Positions 10,615 through 21,600 of a DNA stretch of 64,000 bases are shown piece after piece; within the stretch, counting starts at the first letter, position 1, and every line of letters starts with the position of its first letter. The stretch lies in contig OX335641.1 of the NCBI GenBank assembly GCA_946894095.1, positions 12,294,501-12,358,500 of the forward strand. Direction: 5' to 3'. Both the position numbers and the translations under genes were made by a program. This DNA comes from Incurvaria masculella. Lineage: Eukaryota > Arthropoda > Insecta > Lepidoptera > Incurvariidae. The notes under the pieces are model-generated. The model saw nothing but the letters and a program-made list of their open reading frames with translations. It was not told the origin of the DNA and searched no databases.

Positions 10615-10644
10615 AGGTAGATAAATTATTGAAAGCTCCTCGTA

Positions 10645-11101
10645 TAAATAAATCCACCAATGATGATTTGTATTATCCCTCTATCGCCTACTCCTGCATA
10701 TCTGTTTTTTGTCTAACTGGAAACAGAAAGTGCCATGTCTTTAAGGCTACGCCGTCCACCCGTGGGAAAAAAATATTGCCCCAACACATTGACACAACGT
10801 GCTCACTCACACAAATGTAAGACATTTACACGGCGCACATTGGATCACGATGCACGGTGGACTTGGACTATGTATTTTTTTAAATATAATAAAATTATTA
10901 CGTATTATTTCATTGTTATAATCCCACATGTTTGTGATTATTACAAGTGAGCCTGGATATAAACCGTTTTCTTTGTAAAATCATGCTACCATGTCTATCT
11001 GAATCATAGAATCCTAACGGGTTATTAGAGTGATTGTGAAGTTTTTTTAAAAGACACAATAGCGCATTGAAATATGTATTTCATAGCAAAAATGTGTGCA
11101 C
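10645..11101. other. Unassigned stretch
   Basis: Lies between the mariner right target duplication and a SINE. It holds AT-rich sequence with a few TTTTTTTA runs; no gene or repeat was recognised. Confidence 0.35.
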
Positions 11102-11496
11102 TTTTTTTTATGCGACCTGACATGGATGGCTAATGTCACACAACTACCGTTATGAATACACCACATTCCCGAAGGAATTAGGTGCCTTTCCAGGACGTTC
11201 CCTTTATGAGCAGCGCTACATTGAACTGGATGGAAAACACGGACAATTTTTCATTGCCGCTTCGACCATAATTTCATCCATCGCGATGGTAACAACCCGG
11301 GCGGGCTTAAACCCAACCACCTAGTAGGGGAAGGGGACCTACAGTTTTACATGGATTCCGAACGAAGGAGCGGCTCGCATTCGTGACGAAATGCACTTAT
11401 CGAACTCGGAAAGACAAAGACAGTGGTGCATGTTGAAATTAAACCCAGGCCTCTGGTACGCTAGGCCAGTTTCCGCGCCACAAGGCTACGAGCCGC
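11102..11496 (-). mobile_element. SINE with tRNA-like head, copy 1
   Basis: Minus-strand element: the A-tail is the T-run 11102-11109 and the head lies near 11496. The head reads GGCTCGTAGCCTTGTGG, containing a Pol III A-box-like TAGCCTTGTGG (11478-11488), and carries a diverged B-box GGTTTAATTTC (11435-11445). The body (GATTCCACG-like, CTACTAGGTGG, CCGCCCGGGTTG, GAAGCGGCAATGAAAA, GTGTTTTCCATCCAGTTCAA, CTGGAAAGGCACC, CATGTCAGGTCGCATAAA) is shared with the 5S-headed copies. The B-box and body carry several mutations, so this is an old copy. Confidence 0.7.
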
Positions 11497-12730
11497 TAAA
11501 AGATTGAAAATATTTTTAAACGAGGAGAAAGCGAGTGGTTTGATTTCAGAAATATGTTGCAGAGCTCGGTCTCGTGCGTTTTTACGGCAGTAAACTACAT
11601 TGCCGACCGGCGCCGGCCGCCTTTAGTTCGTGATATTTTATGGCACGCAGCTGGCCTATTCTTTGGAAATATGTTACAAATTCACATTTGTATTATCTAT
11701 GCAAACACCTTGGCATTTTCAATACATCTAAAATAAACTACGTACATAACTTACGAATTAACTCCTTACGTTTATGTTTTTATTCCTAGTCCGATCAAGT
11801 GGGTCGGTGATAGTTCAATCAAAAATATGTAATACTAGCTGAGGTACAACAAAGCAATCCGATTGTACTTCTTCTGTTTCAGTTAAACCGGTTTTTTTGG
11901 TCAATGCGCGCGCTGGCAATAAAAAGAAGTTTGGTTGCAGGGTGGATTATTTTTTGTCGCGTTTCGAAGCGTGGTGTTTTGAATTACAACGTGCACCATT
12001 GCAACATGGTGTGTTACTACACTATAAGCCTTCAGAGTTTTAGATAGAACCTAACCTTACGGATCCATAAAAACAGCACTTACTTTGTTAGAAATAAAAT
12101 TATAATTTCCTCTCATGTATTATTATTGACATAGTTATCTAGCGGCGGCTATTTCACGCCTTCGAGTTTTCAGTAGGTTCAGTAATTATATACACAATTA
12201 TAATCTATTTCAATTACTAGTAACTAAATTAGCGGTTGACACTATTGAAATAAAGTATTAAAGAAAATTTAAAAATATATTATTATGCACAGCAATATTA
12301 AATGGTAAAATACATAAATAGCCCTGTGTTGTTAGTTTATCAAAATAAACACCTCATTCTGTAGTGGTGGTGATAATATTCTGTATCGACATGTTTAATA
12401 AATATTGTATTCATATATTTATATATTAGGTACCTTGAAATACATTGAACATCTTATTAGGTAATATTAATAATGTATTCGTATACAATATAATATTTGG
12501 CAACCATAATAGATATAAGAAATAGGCTATAAATGGCTTGTACAGAAATCATTGCAATATAAAAGCGCTACAACGCGGCACGCCGCAAACCTAGCTACAA
12601 TCCAATGTTCGGGGAAGCCGCGGCTCCAAACCTCTCACCCCGCGTGCCCTGCGCGCACCCTCTCCAGTCTAGCCTCACGAACACTTCGCCGTGAGCACAC
12701 GTATAGGAAAACAACTGTAAGCGTCGCTAT
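11497..12730. other. Unassigned AT-rich stretch
   Basis: AT-rich, with an AGCTGAGGTAC motif near 11835 that recurs near 26842. A CG-rich patch sits near 12600-12690. No gene was recognised. Confidence 0.35.
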
Positions 12731-13100
12731 ATTCGGTCGCCCAGTGACGCGACGCCTTGAGATTCAATAAGCTTGGTAAAGCAACTCCGAGCACGGTTCG
12801 GTTCTAGGTGGGTTAAATTTTACCACCGTTGAGGCCAGCCGTGGTTCGGATTCCACGTAAAACTGTAGGTCCCCTTATTACTAAGTATTAGGGTCAATCC
12901 CGCCCGAGTGGGTACCATTGCATTGAATGAATGTTAGTCGAAGCGGCAATGAAAATTGTCCGTATGTTCCACACCGTTCAATGTAGCCGAGCAATATGAG
13001 GAAGGTCCTGGCATGGCACCTAGTTCCCATGTGGTATGTTAGGCTAATATAATGACGGTCGATTGGTATGAGCAATCTATGCCCAGTTACATAAAAAAAA
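12731..13100 (+). mobile_element. SINE with 5S-like head, diverged copy
   Basis: Plus strand, ending in an A-run at 13093-13100. The head reads GGTCGCCCAGTGACGCGAC then GGTAAAGCAACTCCGAGCAC and TTCTAGGTGGGTTAAA. This is a diverged form of the 5S rRNA-like segment (GAAGTTAAGCAACGCTGGGT, TTGGATGGGTGACC) clearer at 16492-16555. The body GGCCAGCCGTGGTTCGGATT, GAAGCGGCAATGAAAATTGT, GGAAGGTCCTGGCATGGCAC matches the other copies. Confidence 0.68.
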
Positions 13101-14169
13101 GCCTTCAGGTGTTATATTAATGTACCTTCCAATCTCATTGAGGCACATATATAACGATAAAGTTTAACTGACAACTTTAATTCTATTCAAATCAAGTTAA
13201 CTTGCAATACTATTATAGCAAAATAACATAGAGCACGCTTCTTGCGAGACTTCACATTGTGCGGTACACCGATGAGAAATCCTTTTCATAACGAAAGGTC
13301 GTAAGTACAAGCGAAATATCCACAGACCCCACGTCGGAAACGTCCGCGCGGCAGCTCCGTCGGGACGGGACTGACGACCCGCTCGCTGGGCGCGTAATAT
13401 GTATGAACGTTTGTATGAAAATTGGACGCCGTGCGCGACATTTACGTTGGTTAATTAATTTGAATAAAATATTTTGAAATTTTGCTAGTTTCGAGGTATG
13501 GGGTCACAGTTAAAGATATAAGCAACCTAAGATAATAATAATATCGTCACTTTTTTAACTGAATATATTCATTAAATTTGCACAAAGTTAAGCTGTTTTC
13601 AAGAAAATAGACAGGTTCAGATTTTTTTTTACATAAATCTAAAAGTTCTATTAAAAAACGAAAGGTATGGGGTCCTTATGTAACAGTTGTTCTTTCCAAC
13701 ACATATTTTTAATCATGAGTTATCTTTTTGCATGTGCTATAAATATGGGTTCAAAAAACTACAATTTCACAAAATCGGACGATAGGCTCTTAATCCTATG
13801 CCAAATGCCTTGTTCTGTCGGAATATCGTGACGTGTCCACTTATCACTTGCTGGGTGTACCAGTTAAAACTCCGCAGAACTTTTCTCGATACTTCTTTTC
13901 ACATATGACGACGGTGAGTTGTACGCGACCCCCCATTTACTATTAGTTGAAGAAACTGCAGGAACGCTCGATTGAGTATTTATTATCCGTGTTTATTTTA
14001 TATTTTCTGACTACCTAACGATACAAATTTACCATCCCAACGCAGATTTCATTGAAAAGATCACGAAAACTACCTCGTTCAACAATTTGCCGGGTACGAT
14101 AAGCTATGATTTCTCGCACTACATTTGGCTCTAGTAAGGATGATGATGCTGTGAAATATTTAATTTGAC
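13101..14169. other. Unassigned stretch
   Basis: Mixed composition with a GC patch near 13330-13400. Two ATGGGGTC phrases (13500, 13670) are about 170 bp apart, with no clear unit between them. No gene was recognised. Confidence 0.3.
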
Positions 14170-14450
14170 AGGCAGGTGCGAAGAACCGAATTTCTCACCC
14201 CTTGCGTGCTCACGTCAGGGGGTCTCCCTGACGTGAGGACCTCAGCGCGAACGGAGACGGCCCGCCTGCAGTGCAGTGGTTGTCCCGCCGCGCCGCGCCA
14301 GCCGGCTCGCGATCGGCCAGTCTATTTGCAAACGGAATGCTGGCCTCAGTGCCAAGGCCGGCCGCTTCGTACCCGAGCCGGCCCGCCGCGCCGCCGCCGC
14401 CGCTCACTTCGTCTCTTGCTTTGTCGCAGTCATGTTCGCAGCAGTTAGTT
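14170..14450. other. GC-rich island
   Basis: CpG-rich block including an inverted GTGCTCACGTCAGGGGG / CCCTGACGTGAGGACCTC pair around 14206-14240. All three frames are open on both strands, as expected from composition, so no coding call is made. Confidence 0.35.
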
Positions 14451-14537
14451 CGATGAATTGAACTACGTCGCGTATGCTCGATGGATTCCCTTTTTTTATT
14501 TTGTAAATAGTTTTTTTATTCGAATGAATTTTACTTA

Positions 14538-14795
14538 AAATAATAGCTGAGGTGGCTTCCTCGCTTCGCTTTCTGGCTTCGCTCGAGTCAATTTATTTTT
14601 GAACAGATGTCGTGCTGACTTATTTCACGGATAAAAAGTAGCCCAAATGGCTAGTTGAAAAGGTTGGCCCACGACAATGTAATTACATATGTACTAAATT
14701 TGGTAGCCAAATCGGAGCAGCCGATATGGCCTGATTGAATGAAAAACATCCAACCATTCCCATTTATAATATCAGTAGACCGGGGTAAATACGGT
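14538..14795 (-). mobile_element. Helitron 3' end remnant
   Basis: Read on the minus strand this resembles the 3' third of the Helitrons at 6053-10614: GAATGGTTGGATGTTTTTCA, CCATATCGGCTGC, GGGCTACTTTTTATCCGTGA and a CGAGCGAAGCC-type hairpin zone before CAGCTATTATT. The terminal CTAG is mutated (CTATT). The 5' part is not identifiable. Confidence 0.5.
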
Positions 14796-14799
14796 TTGA

Positions 14800-15640
14800 G
14801 AAGCACATGAAATCCGAAATGATTTTTTTTTTCTCAGAAATATATAATTTCATGTTCATATGCTTACATTAAGTTTGCAACATTTAGCGGGCCCCGGAAG
14901 ATAGTTTTTTTTTTAAATGTATTAAAAAATATTTATCTCCTAAACAAATATTTAGGAACGGTATTAAAAAAATGTATATGTTAAGTCTTTTAAGGCGTAA
15001 TGTAACTGTGAATTTGCAACAATTTTGTAATTACGGAAATGTATTTAAAAAAATGTTTTTACTAAAAAAAATCTATGCCGCGAACCTAACTTGCTATTGC
15101 TATATTTTTTTCTAGAATATGTAAAAGCAAATTAAATTCTTTAGAAACTTTACAACGAACGATTTTATACGTATTTCGAATTTTTTGTTTAGCTTTTGTG
15201 TGAATGTAAACATTATAAATGAAAAAAAAAATGTGCTTATAATATTTGCAACATTTTACAAATTTCGCAGAATATAGAGTTTGCGGTCAGTTTCCAATTT
15301 CAGAAAATAAAATAGAATTTTCATTATTTGCTTTGCAGATATTAAATATTACAGATATTAAAAGTACAAAAAATATATATTTACACAGTTCCGTAAATAA
15401 GAAATTGTTGCAAATTCACAGTAATATTACACCTAAAATTAGCTAACATATAACATTTTGAAATAACATTTCTAAATATTTGTTTAGGAGATATCATTTT
15501 TGAAAGATATTTCATATTTTATTTCTATCTTCCGGACCCCCCAAAATGTTGCAAACTTAATGTACACACGTCCACATGAAATACTACGTTTATGAGAAAA
15601 AAAAATGCATTTCGGATTTAATGTTTTTCTAAGTGCTGAT
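14800..15640. mobile_element. Foldback element with ~280-bp inverted arms
   Basis: The left arm (about 14811-15090) and the reverse complement of the right arm (about 15340-15622) share AAATCCGAAATG, TTTTTTTTCTCA, ACATTAAGTTTGCAACATTT, CCGGAAGATAG, ATCTCCTAAACAAATATTTA, CTGTGAATTTGCAACAATTT and TTACGGAA in the same order. The middle ~250 bp is AT-rich and encodes nothing recognisable. A target duplication is not evident. It is a long-arm foldback/MITE-like element or an old inverted duplication. Confidence 0.72.
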
Positions 15641-16165
15641 TTAAGGCTAAAGTTCCTGGAGTACAGTGGAAGGAATGTACTACATTAAATCGTACAATGT
15701 AAAAATGTATGGTCGATGCATGATGAAGTATTTTAAATTTGTAAAAGCATGTACCGCCAGGTCCTTTCTGCGGACGATTTTGATTGGCGTTTCGTGCCGA
15801 TGACGCGATGATGCGATGATGCGGTGGACGTCAGCACAGGCAGCTGTTTGTGGAGCTGTATGTGGGGACAGCTCAAGAAGCAGCAGTACCGCCGCACGCC
15901 AGACGGCAGGTCGGGCGGCGGCGGCGAGAGGCGCTCGTGTTCTTCAGTCGGGGTCACCAATTTAGCGAAATGAAATGTCGACTCGCTAAACCGGAGTGAA
16001 AGACGTGTGCTTCGGTTGAAGATCGTATATTCACTGAATTAAGTATTGGCGTGCGCGCGCGGCGCACGTAAAGAAACATAGCTGACGACGCACAGTCAGG
16101 TTACACATAATGTAGCTTACGCTACAAGACCATTGTTCATTGAATGAAATTTTTATATGTGGTTG
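15641..16165. other. Unassigned stretch
   Basis: Contains a CGATGACGCGATGATGCGAT run near 15795-15820 and a GC-rich patch near 15890-15930. No gene was recognised. Confidence 0.3.
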
Positions 16166-16895
16166 AGTTATTTTTAGCGTTCCGTACGCAAACGGGTTTT
16201 TTTTTTTTTTATGTGACTGGACATGGATGGCTAATACCACAGTTCTGTCATGGTATTATACCAACACACCACATGGGAACTAGGTGCCATGCCAGGACCT
16301 TCCTTATATTGCACGGCTACATTGAACTGGATGGAAAACACGGACAATTTTCATTGCCGCTTCGACCATCGTTCATCCAATGCGATGGTACCAACCCGGG
16401 CGGGATAAACCCTACCACCTAGTAAGTAAGGAAGGGGACCTACAGCTTAACGTGGAATCCGAACCACGGCCAGCCTCTCTCAACGGTCGAATGGTCACCC
16501 ATCCAAGACCAGACCGGACCCAGCGTTGCTTAACTTCGGAGAGCGATCGCCGAAGTGTCGCCCCACTGGGCCACCGAGGTGCCAAAGGAACCCTATTACT
16601 AAGCCTCCGTGTAAACCTGTCCGTCCATCTGTCAGGGGGCTGTATCTCATAACCCTATAAGTTTGTTTGCAGACCGAGTAATTTTATTGCCGCTGTAACA
16701 ACAAATAACAATTAAAAACAATTAAAAATCCTCTGTACGTTTGTTTGTCACCTAACTGAATGTATGTTGATAATTTGTTTTGTGCCCCTGTTGTCCATGT
16801 GTTGGGGTCTCTGTATGGTTTAGTTTTCAAATTGGACCGGATAGGCGCTGTTGTCGAGATATTGACCCGAGTGGAGCTTGGCACATCAGCTAGTT
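16166..16895 (+). repeat. GGGTTCCGT-family repeat interrupted by a SINE
   Basis: The left part TTTTTAGCGTTCCGTACGCA and the right part TGCCAAAGGAACCCTATTAC, CTAAGCCTCCGTG, TGTCCGTCCATCTGTC form one repeat interrupted by the SINE at 16198-16579. The intact arrangement is seen in reverse at 29560-29606. The right side runs into GACCCGAGTGGAGCTTGGC and CAGCTAGTTT (16890), a Helitron-like 3' end, so two families may be joined here. Confidence 0.55.
16198..16579 (-). mobile_element. SINE with 5S rRNA-like head, copy 2
   Basis: Minus strand, with its A-tail as the T-run 16198-16210. The head (16492-16579 in reverse) begins GGTGGCCCAGTGGGGCGAC, which looks like a tRNA A-box start. It then passes into a 5S rRNA-like segment: CTCTCCGAAGTTAAGCAACG, TCTTGGATGGGTGACC. 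The spacing imitates the internal promoter boxes of 5S genes. The body is shared with the tRNA-headed copies at 11102 and 56525. It is inserted in a GGGTTCCGT-family repeat, giving an insertion order. Confidence 0.8.
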
Positions 16896-17080
16896 TAGGA
16901 TAAGATTCAGCCCGACATCAGTACAAAACGACATTGAACCGAGCGGAACTCAGCTGGTATGATATAAAAGCTTGTCTCGATATTTACCTGTATAAAAAAC
17001 AAGAAGTGATTATAGAATATAAATATGTATCCCATAATATTTTTTTAAAAGATTAAGATCGCGACATGCTTTTATCATAC
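16896..17080. other. Unassigned stretch with second Helitron-like end
   Basis: CATTGAACCGAGCGGAACTC then CAGCTGGTATG near 16934-16960 resembles another decayed Helitron terminus. The rest is AT-rich. Confidence 0.25.
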
Positions 17081-17150
17081 TAGCTTTTGCCCGCGACTTC
17101 GCTCGCGATAGAAACCTTTGAATGATTTCGAAAACATATATTGTGTCTCC
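17080..17150 (-). mobile_element. Helitron-like 3' end, minus strand
   Basis: ACTAGCTTTTGCCCGCGACT followed by TCGCTCGCGATAG reads in reverse as a CGCGAGCGAAGTCGCGGGC hairpin followed by AAAAGCTAGT, a common end of lepidopteran non-autonomous elements. The 5' extent is unknown. Confidence 0.45.
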
Positions 17151-17487
17151 CTTAATATATTATAAATTTATATATATTTATTTATTATAATAAATGTAAT
17201 GCCCCATTCACCCTATAAGGTTTTAAATGACATTTAGCGATCTCAGATCGAAAAAATATCCCATTTTCGTAAATCAACTTAGAATCTTCGACAACTGCGA
17301 CCCATAGTGATTTTAGGCGTTTTTTACAACAGTTTAGTGCAAAAAAGATTTGAATTGAATTGAAGCCTGACGGCCGGTTAGGTTTTCGCAGCCGCCCTGA
17401 AAGAAGCCCATGGGCGTCGCCGGTCACCTCAATGGGTCTTTCAAACATGGTGTGAAGAAGCACGAACTTTTTCGACGAACACCTGAT

Positions 17488-17602
17488 TTCACCACCTCCA
17501 GCTACCTGAAATCCGATAGTTAACTTTAGGTTACAATGCAATATGCATACATATATGGTGCAACCGAAACATTACTTTGGCATTTTTGTAGGTAGAGGTG
17601 GT
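17488..17602. mobile_element. Short foldback MITE, copy 1
   Basis: Ends TTTCACCACCTCCAGCTACC and GTAGGTAGAGGTGGTAAA are imperfect inverted repeats, with an inner pair around TTAGGTTACAATGCA and TGGTGCAACCGAAA. The same ordered elements appear at 39411-39523, so this is a two-copy family of about 115 bp. Confidence 0.6.
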
Positions 17603-17624
17603 AAACACGGGTGGTAATGATGCG

Positions 17625-17730
17625 TCCCCATAAAGGGAACGTTCCTACATGGCATCTAGTTCTTCGGGAACGTGGTATTTTAGGGTACTATTATTAAAGT
17701 GTTATTTATTAGCCATCCAAAATATAAATA
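17625..17730 (+). repeat. SINE tail fragment
   Basis: TACATGGCATCTAGTTCTTC, GGGAACGTGGTATTTTAGGG and TTATTAGCCATCC match the 3' part of the SINE body (CATGGCACCTAGTTCCC, GTATTAGCCATCC). The head is missing. Confidence 0.45.
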
Positions 17731-18789
17731 AAAAAAATTGATTGACCTGACGCGTCAAAGTTATATGGAATATGGTAAGACGAAACGGTTATACACGCCT
17801 GACAGCAATCTCGCGTCGACTCCGCAGTCTCACTCAACCGCCTTTATACTTTCGCTTCACATCCACGTCGCAAAACGCATAACGCCAACAGGGCGTTGTG
17901 CGGTACGCTCGGCTCGGGGTTACGCAACCGACGAGACGTCTGCACGTAACGTAAGCATGTAAGCACACGCGTAACGATATATCTATAGTGTGTGTAATTT
18001 GTTGCTAAAATTAGCATAATTACCGATGCACTTGAAAGCGGTCGGCGAGTCAGCGACCGCTCGCTTCGCAAATCAGCTGTTCACAATGTCGGCTCACTCA
18101 TACATACATACGCACATGCAGACTAACCGTAACAAAACAATATCAGTCTGTAATCATTCCAACTCGAGACGCTCGGAAAAGGGCGTAAGTGACGTGCGTG
18201 ACCGAGCGGCATTAACGATCCTATTGTTCAACTTAATGCCCGTTAGCACCGCTAATGGCGCGGCCCGTCTTTCTCCGAGACGTATCTGAGCGGATAATGT
18301 AGCGACAGCTACTCAACGGGCCTCTCCCATTGAACTTAGTGAGCGGGCATTAACGTCGAGGGGCGAGCAGCTCTCGAACCGTCGAGATAATTCGTCTTAA
18401 GCCCATTTCGCCCTGTTCCCTTCAATAATTCTGCGACGTTCTCCCGAGTGTAGCCGGCGAACCCCCTCGCCTAGTCCCTCGGGCTTGCTCGCCGCGCCAC
18501 CCCGACGTAAATACGCAATCGCGCCGACCGGAAGAGGCGCTAGTGACTGGGCCGACGGCAGCTGATCCCAACCCAGACAGAAAACTCTCCCTTTCATATC
18601 TGCAAATGGGCCTTTCCGACGTCCCTTCTCCGGCGTCGGCAGTGGGTCAACTCTCGTTTCGTTTCGCTTCGATGCCAACCTGTTCGAGTAAAGAGGTTAG
18701 CGAAGCGTATGGGACGTGCTTCGCGCAACTCCACGTCAAAACGTTCATTAAGTTAATGTATTTAGCTCGTGCGCGGCGCTGTGGATAGA
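17731..18789. other. Unassigned stretch, moderately GC-rich
   Basis: No splice-bounded coding segment or repeat family was recognised. Composition rises toward the island that follows. Open frames in this part have no domain-like content. Confidence 0.3.
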
Positions 18790-19640
18790 GCGTGGCGTCC
18801 GCTATAGTTAATTTGCAGCGAGCCCGCGGCGACGGCGGGGCCCGGCGGAGGCGGTGCGGTGGCGGGTCGATCGGCGCACCGGTCGATACCGCTGCCTTTG
18901 TTCCGGCGCCGGAGATTCCGCGCCGCTTCCGCCGCCGCGCCGCACCGCCGGCCGCTGCCGCCGGAGCTCCGCGGCCGCGGCGGTGCGCGATTACTTATTA
19001 ACGGAGGTGGAGGCTCCGACGCGGCTGCGGGCTGGCGGGGGGGCGCGACGCCGCTGCGCCGCCGTGCCGCGCGCGATCGATGCCGCGCCGGCCAATGGCG
19101 CGCCCCGCCGAAGCCCCGCCCCCACCCTCCCCGCCGCTCCACCCCTGACACATAAATCATTGAATCCGCCATAAAACACCCCGGCACCCGTAAAAATGCT
19201 ACTCTAATTGCGGCAGGGCCTTTCGACTTTCCTTTTCTGAAAACGATTCCGGAGAGGCGACGCCGACTGATTTTGCGAATTCATAATACACGTCGTCGCT
19301 TCGACGGGAGGCATCCGGGCCGTCGTGCGCCAAGGACGATTTGCTCCGGATCCTCCTGGAGCCTTTGGGTCCTAGTTTTTCGTGGACTTTCAAAGATAGC
19401 GTCCATAAAGCCGGGGGCGGTCGCTCGTATCCAGCGGGGTCGGTCGGCGGATGGCGCGGGGCGGCGCGGTGCGGCGCGGAGCGACGCGCTCGGCTGCGTG
19501 CGTGCGCCGCCGGCGAGGGTTTATTCCGCACGGAGCGCGGAGGCGGCGCGCAATTTGGACTCAGTAAAATATTTTATGTCCCTCGGTGGTGCGGGGCGGG
19601 GCGGGGCGGTGCGGGGCGCGGGTACTTGCTGCAGACGGAG
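18790..19640. promoter_or_regulatory. Large GC-rich island, candidate promoter
   Basis: About 850 bp of CpG-dense DNA free of recognisable transposons. A CCAAT box lies at 19092-19096, a GC box (CCCCGCCCCC) at about 19114-19123 and a TATA-like CATAAAAC near 19170, all on the + strand in promoter-like order. Frames are open on several strands because of composition. No start codon with credible coding sequence could be chosen. It may be a promoter or first-exon region of the host gene whose exons lie downstream, or an enhancer island. Confidence 0.35.
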
Positions 19641-21600
19641 GTTGACATACTCGGACAAAGCAAGCGTCTTGAGCATTGTTCTACAAAGTAGCAAACTCTG
19701 TCGATGGTGAAGCAGTATGTCTATCGAGGCAAATACCATAGCCTGATGATCGAACGCTCCAGGTTTTGACAACAGAATTTAATTACATACATGGTTGCAT
19801 CGAAGTTAGCATTCATATTGTCCAAAGTCATGAATAAATTTTTTATCTAATTGTATGATGTTTGGATATGCTGTAAATGGTTACTTGGATTTGGAGCTAG
19901 TTTATGTAAAGTTAAGTATGTATGTTACGCATTTTTATAAAACAATATAAATTCCATGATTTCAAAGCAAAAAAAATGTCATTCAAAAGCAATGATTACA
20001 AATTTATATTGGTTAAAAAGCACGCGGTTAAAATTAGGCAGTCTGCATGTTACACTAATTTATAATATAAAATAATCCCATTCGACGTGTTACAAACAAT
20101 AAATATCAGTTGTACACACGGCGGAATTTGCAGACGCACTGCCCAGCAAAACTTGCGCTAAACTTCTTTGTACAGGTTCCTTTTTCCTTTTAATGTGTCT
20201 GGCCTTTGATTCACGGTGGAATGAACATACATATCGTATTCTTTGTCTCGTTAGTGTTTCAACCCGAGAAGGAACAACCGAACTGAGTGAATCCCACAAG
20301 TGGGCCGGGTCGTATTGACCGCGGAGTCGTGTCTATTAATAAGTCAACGTGACCCAATAAATAGTTGGCCCGACTGACGGGAAATACGTCGCGACTAATT
20401 GGGGTGGAAAGTTTTCGATTTGACCCAACTTTGGAACCTATTAAGGAAGCCTATTTCATTTTGTAAATAAATAGGATGCCTCATTCCTTCGGAGATGGTG
20501 GCATTATACGTAATTCTTGTAGATTCGCGCGTGCTTGCACAAGTTGCTTAAGCATTAAGCATGTTCAATTTGTTACTAGATGCATCGCTTTCTTTCGAGA
20601 ACGCTAGTGATTTTATGGTGTGTTGTGAACACTAAACGGTAAAATCTCTCATAAGAAGGGATGTTCTTCTAATCCTTTTCCATCTGCTCTGCCCGTCGAG
20701 GTGTTTTTTACATATTAACTCAATGGCTCTGCCATACATGCATATAATGCGCGCGTACTTTTCATTACTGAAAGCAGCCATTTCACAAACCAATTTGTAA
20801 AAATTAAACAAAATACCACACCTGAAAGAGTTCGACGCATCAACAATGAAACTGCAATTACAACGAAATCTGTAACCTGACTAAAGGGACCGGTTTCAAA
20901 TTCATAGGGTGGGGTGCACCATCTCTGGCTATTGCTATAGTTATGAATATATGTATATAGTTGAAGAAGAAAATGTATAGATCTATGATTAACGTATTTT
21001 GTTATTAAGTGAAAAATATTTTCTTCACGCAAACTTGACAACAAAAGTTATAAATGACACTTATTAATTTATAACTTTAGTTGTCACTTACACTAGTCGT
21101 TGTATGCATTGGCAGACAAAATACACACTCTACATTGCCGAGTGATTAGATGGCAAATGTGAAAAAACTATTTTTCTTAAAAACACGAAAATGTCGATAA
21201 TCGTAAGACTTAATACTAAGATATGCTTGGCTCAATACACTCCAAATTACCTCTCCTATCACCTGTTCAAGACTTTGCAACAACCTTTCAAATACCCTGT
21301 ATATATTTTGATATCGACAATTTGTTACTTGAGGTAGCAAATTTAATGAAAGACTGGCATGTTACACGAGCCTGTAGTCACAGGAGCAGGCGATTAGTTA
21401 CTGATTCTCCAGCAATCTCCATCTTCGCAATTGAAGAACGTTTTCCTTCACGCAGTTTTGATCCCAGCTTACCTCCACAACTCGGTGCTTGTGGATGGTA
21501 AGAGTCGTGCCAGTCATTCAATAAAAAAATGCATACCTCAAAGCGAGGGGTCAGTCACTCGAGCAAAAAGTGTACACCAAGATTACCAGTAGTCAATATT
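19641..21600. other. Unassigned AT-rich stretch
   Basis: No gene or repeat family was recognised. No splice-bounded coding segment was seen in either strand. Confidence 0.3.

Larger units (their letters stand above)
4268..10642 (-). mobile_element. Mariner transposon, composite with nested insertions
   Basis: Both ends are visible. The left inverted repeat at 4268-4293 starts CGAGGAGCGTTCAATAATTT. The reverse complement of 10617-10642 starts CGAGGAGCTTTCAATAATTT, and the 26-bp repeats differ at one position. Each end is flanked by TA (4266-4267 and 10643-10644), the expected mariner duplication. A decayed transposase lies on the minus strand (4350-5905). The 6.4 kb span far exceeds a normal mariner (about 1.3 kb). 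The excess is a hAT-type MITE (5187-5710) and four tandem Helitrons (about 6053-10614), the last ending within a few bases of the right inverted repeat. Confidence 0.88.

Noticed and set aside
16492..16555. A 5S rRNA gene
   Set aside because: Only about 60 nt around the internal promoter resemble 5S rRNA, always joined to a tRNA-like start and a SINE body with an A-tail, so it is a SINE head rather than an rRNA gene.
18762..19187. Several long overlapping frames on both strands in the GC island
   Set aside because: CpG-rich DNA lacks stop codons by composition. The products are Arg/Ala/Pro/Gly repeats with no splice sites or start context to choose among them.
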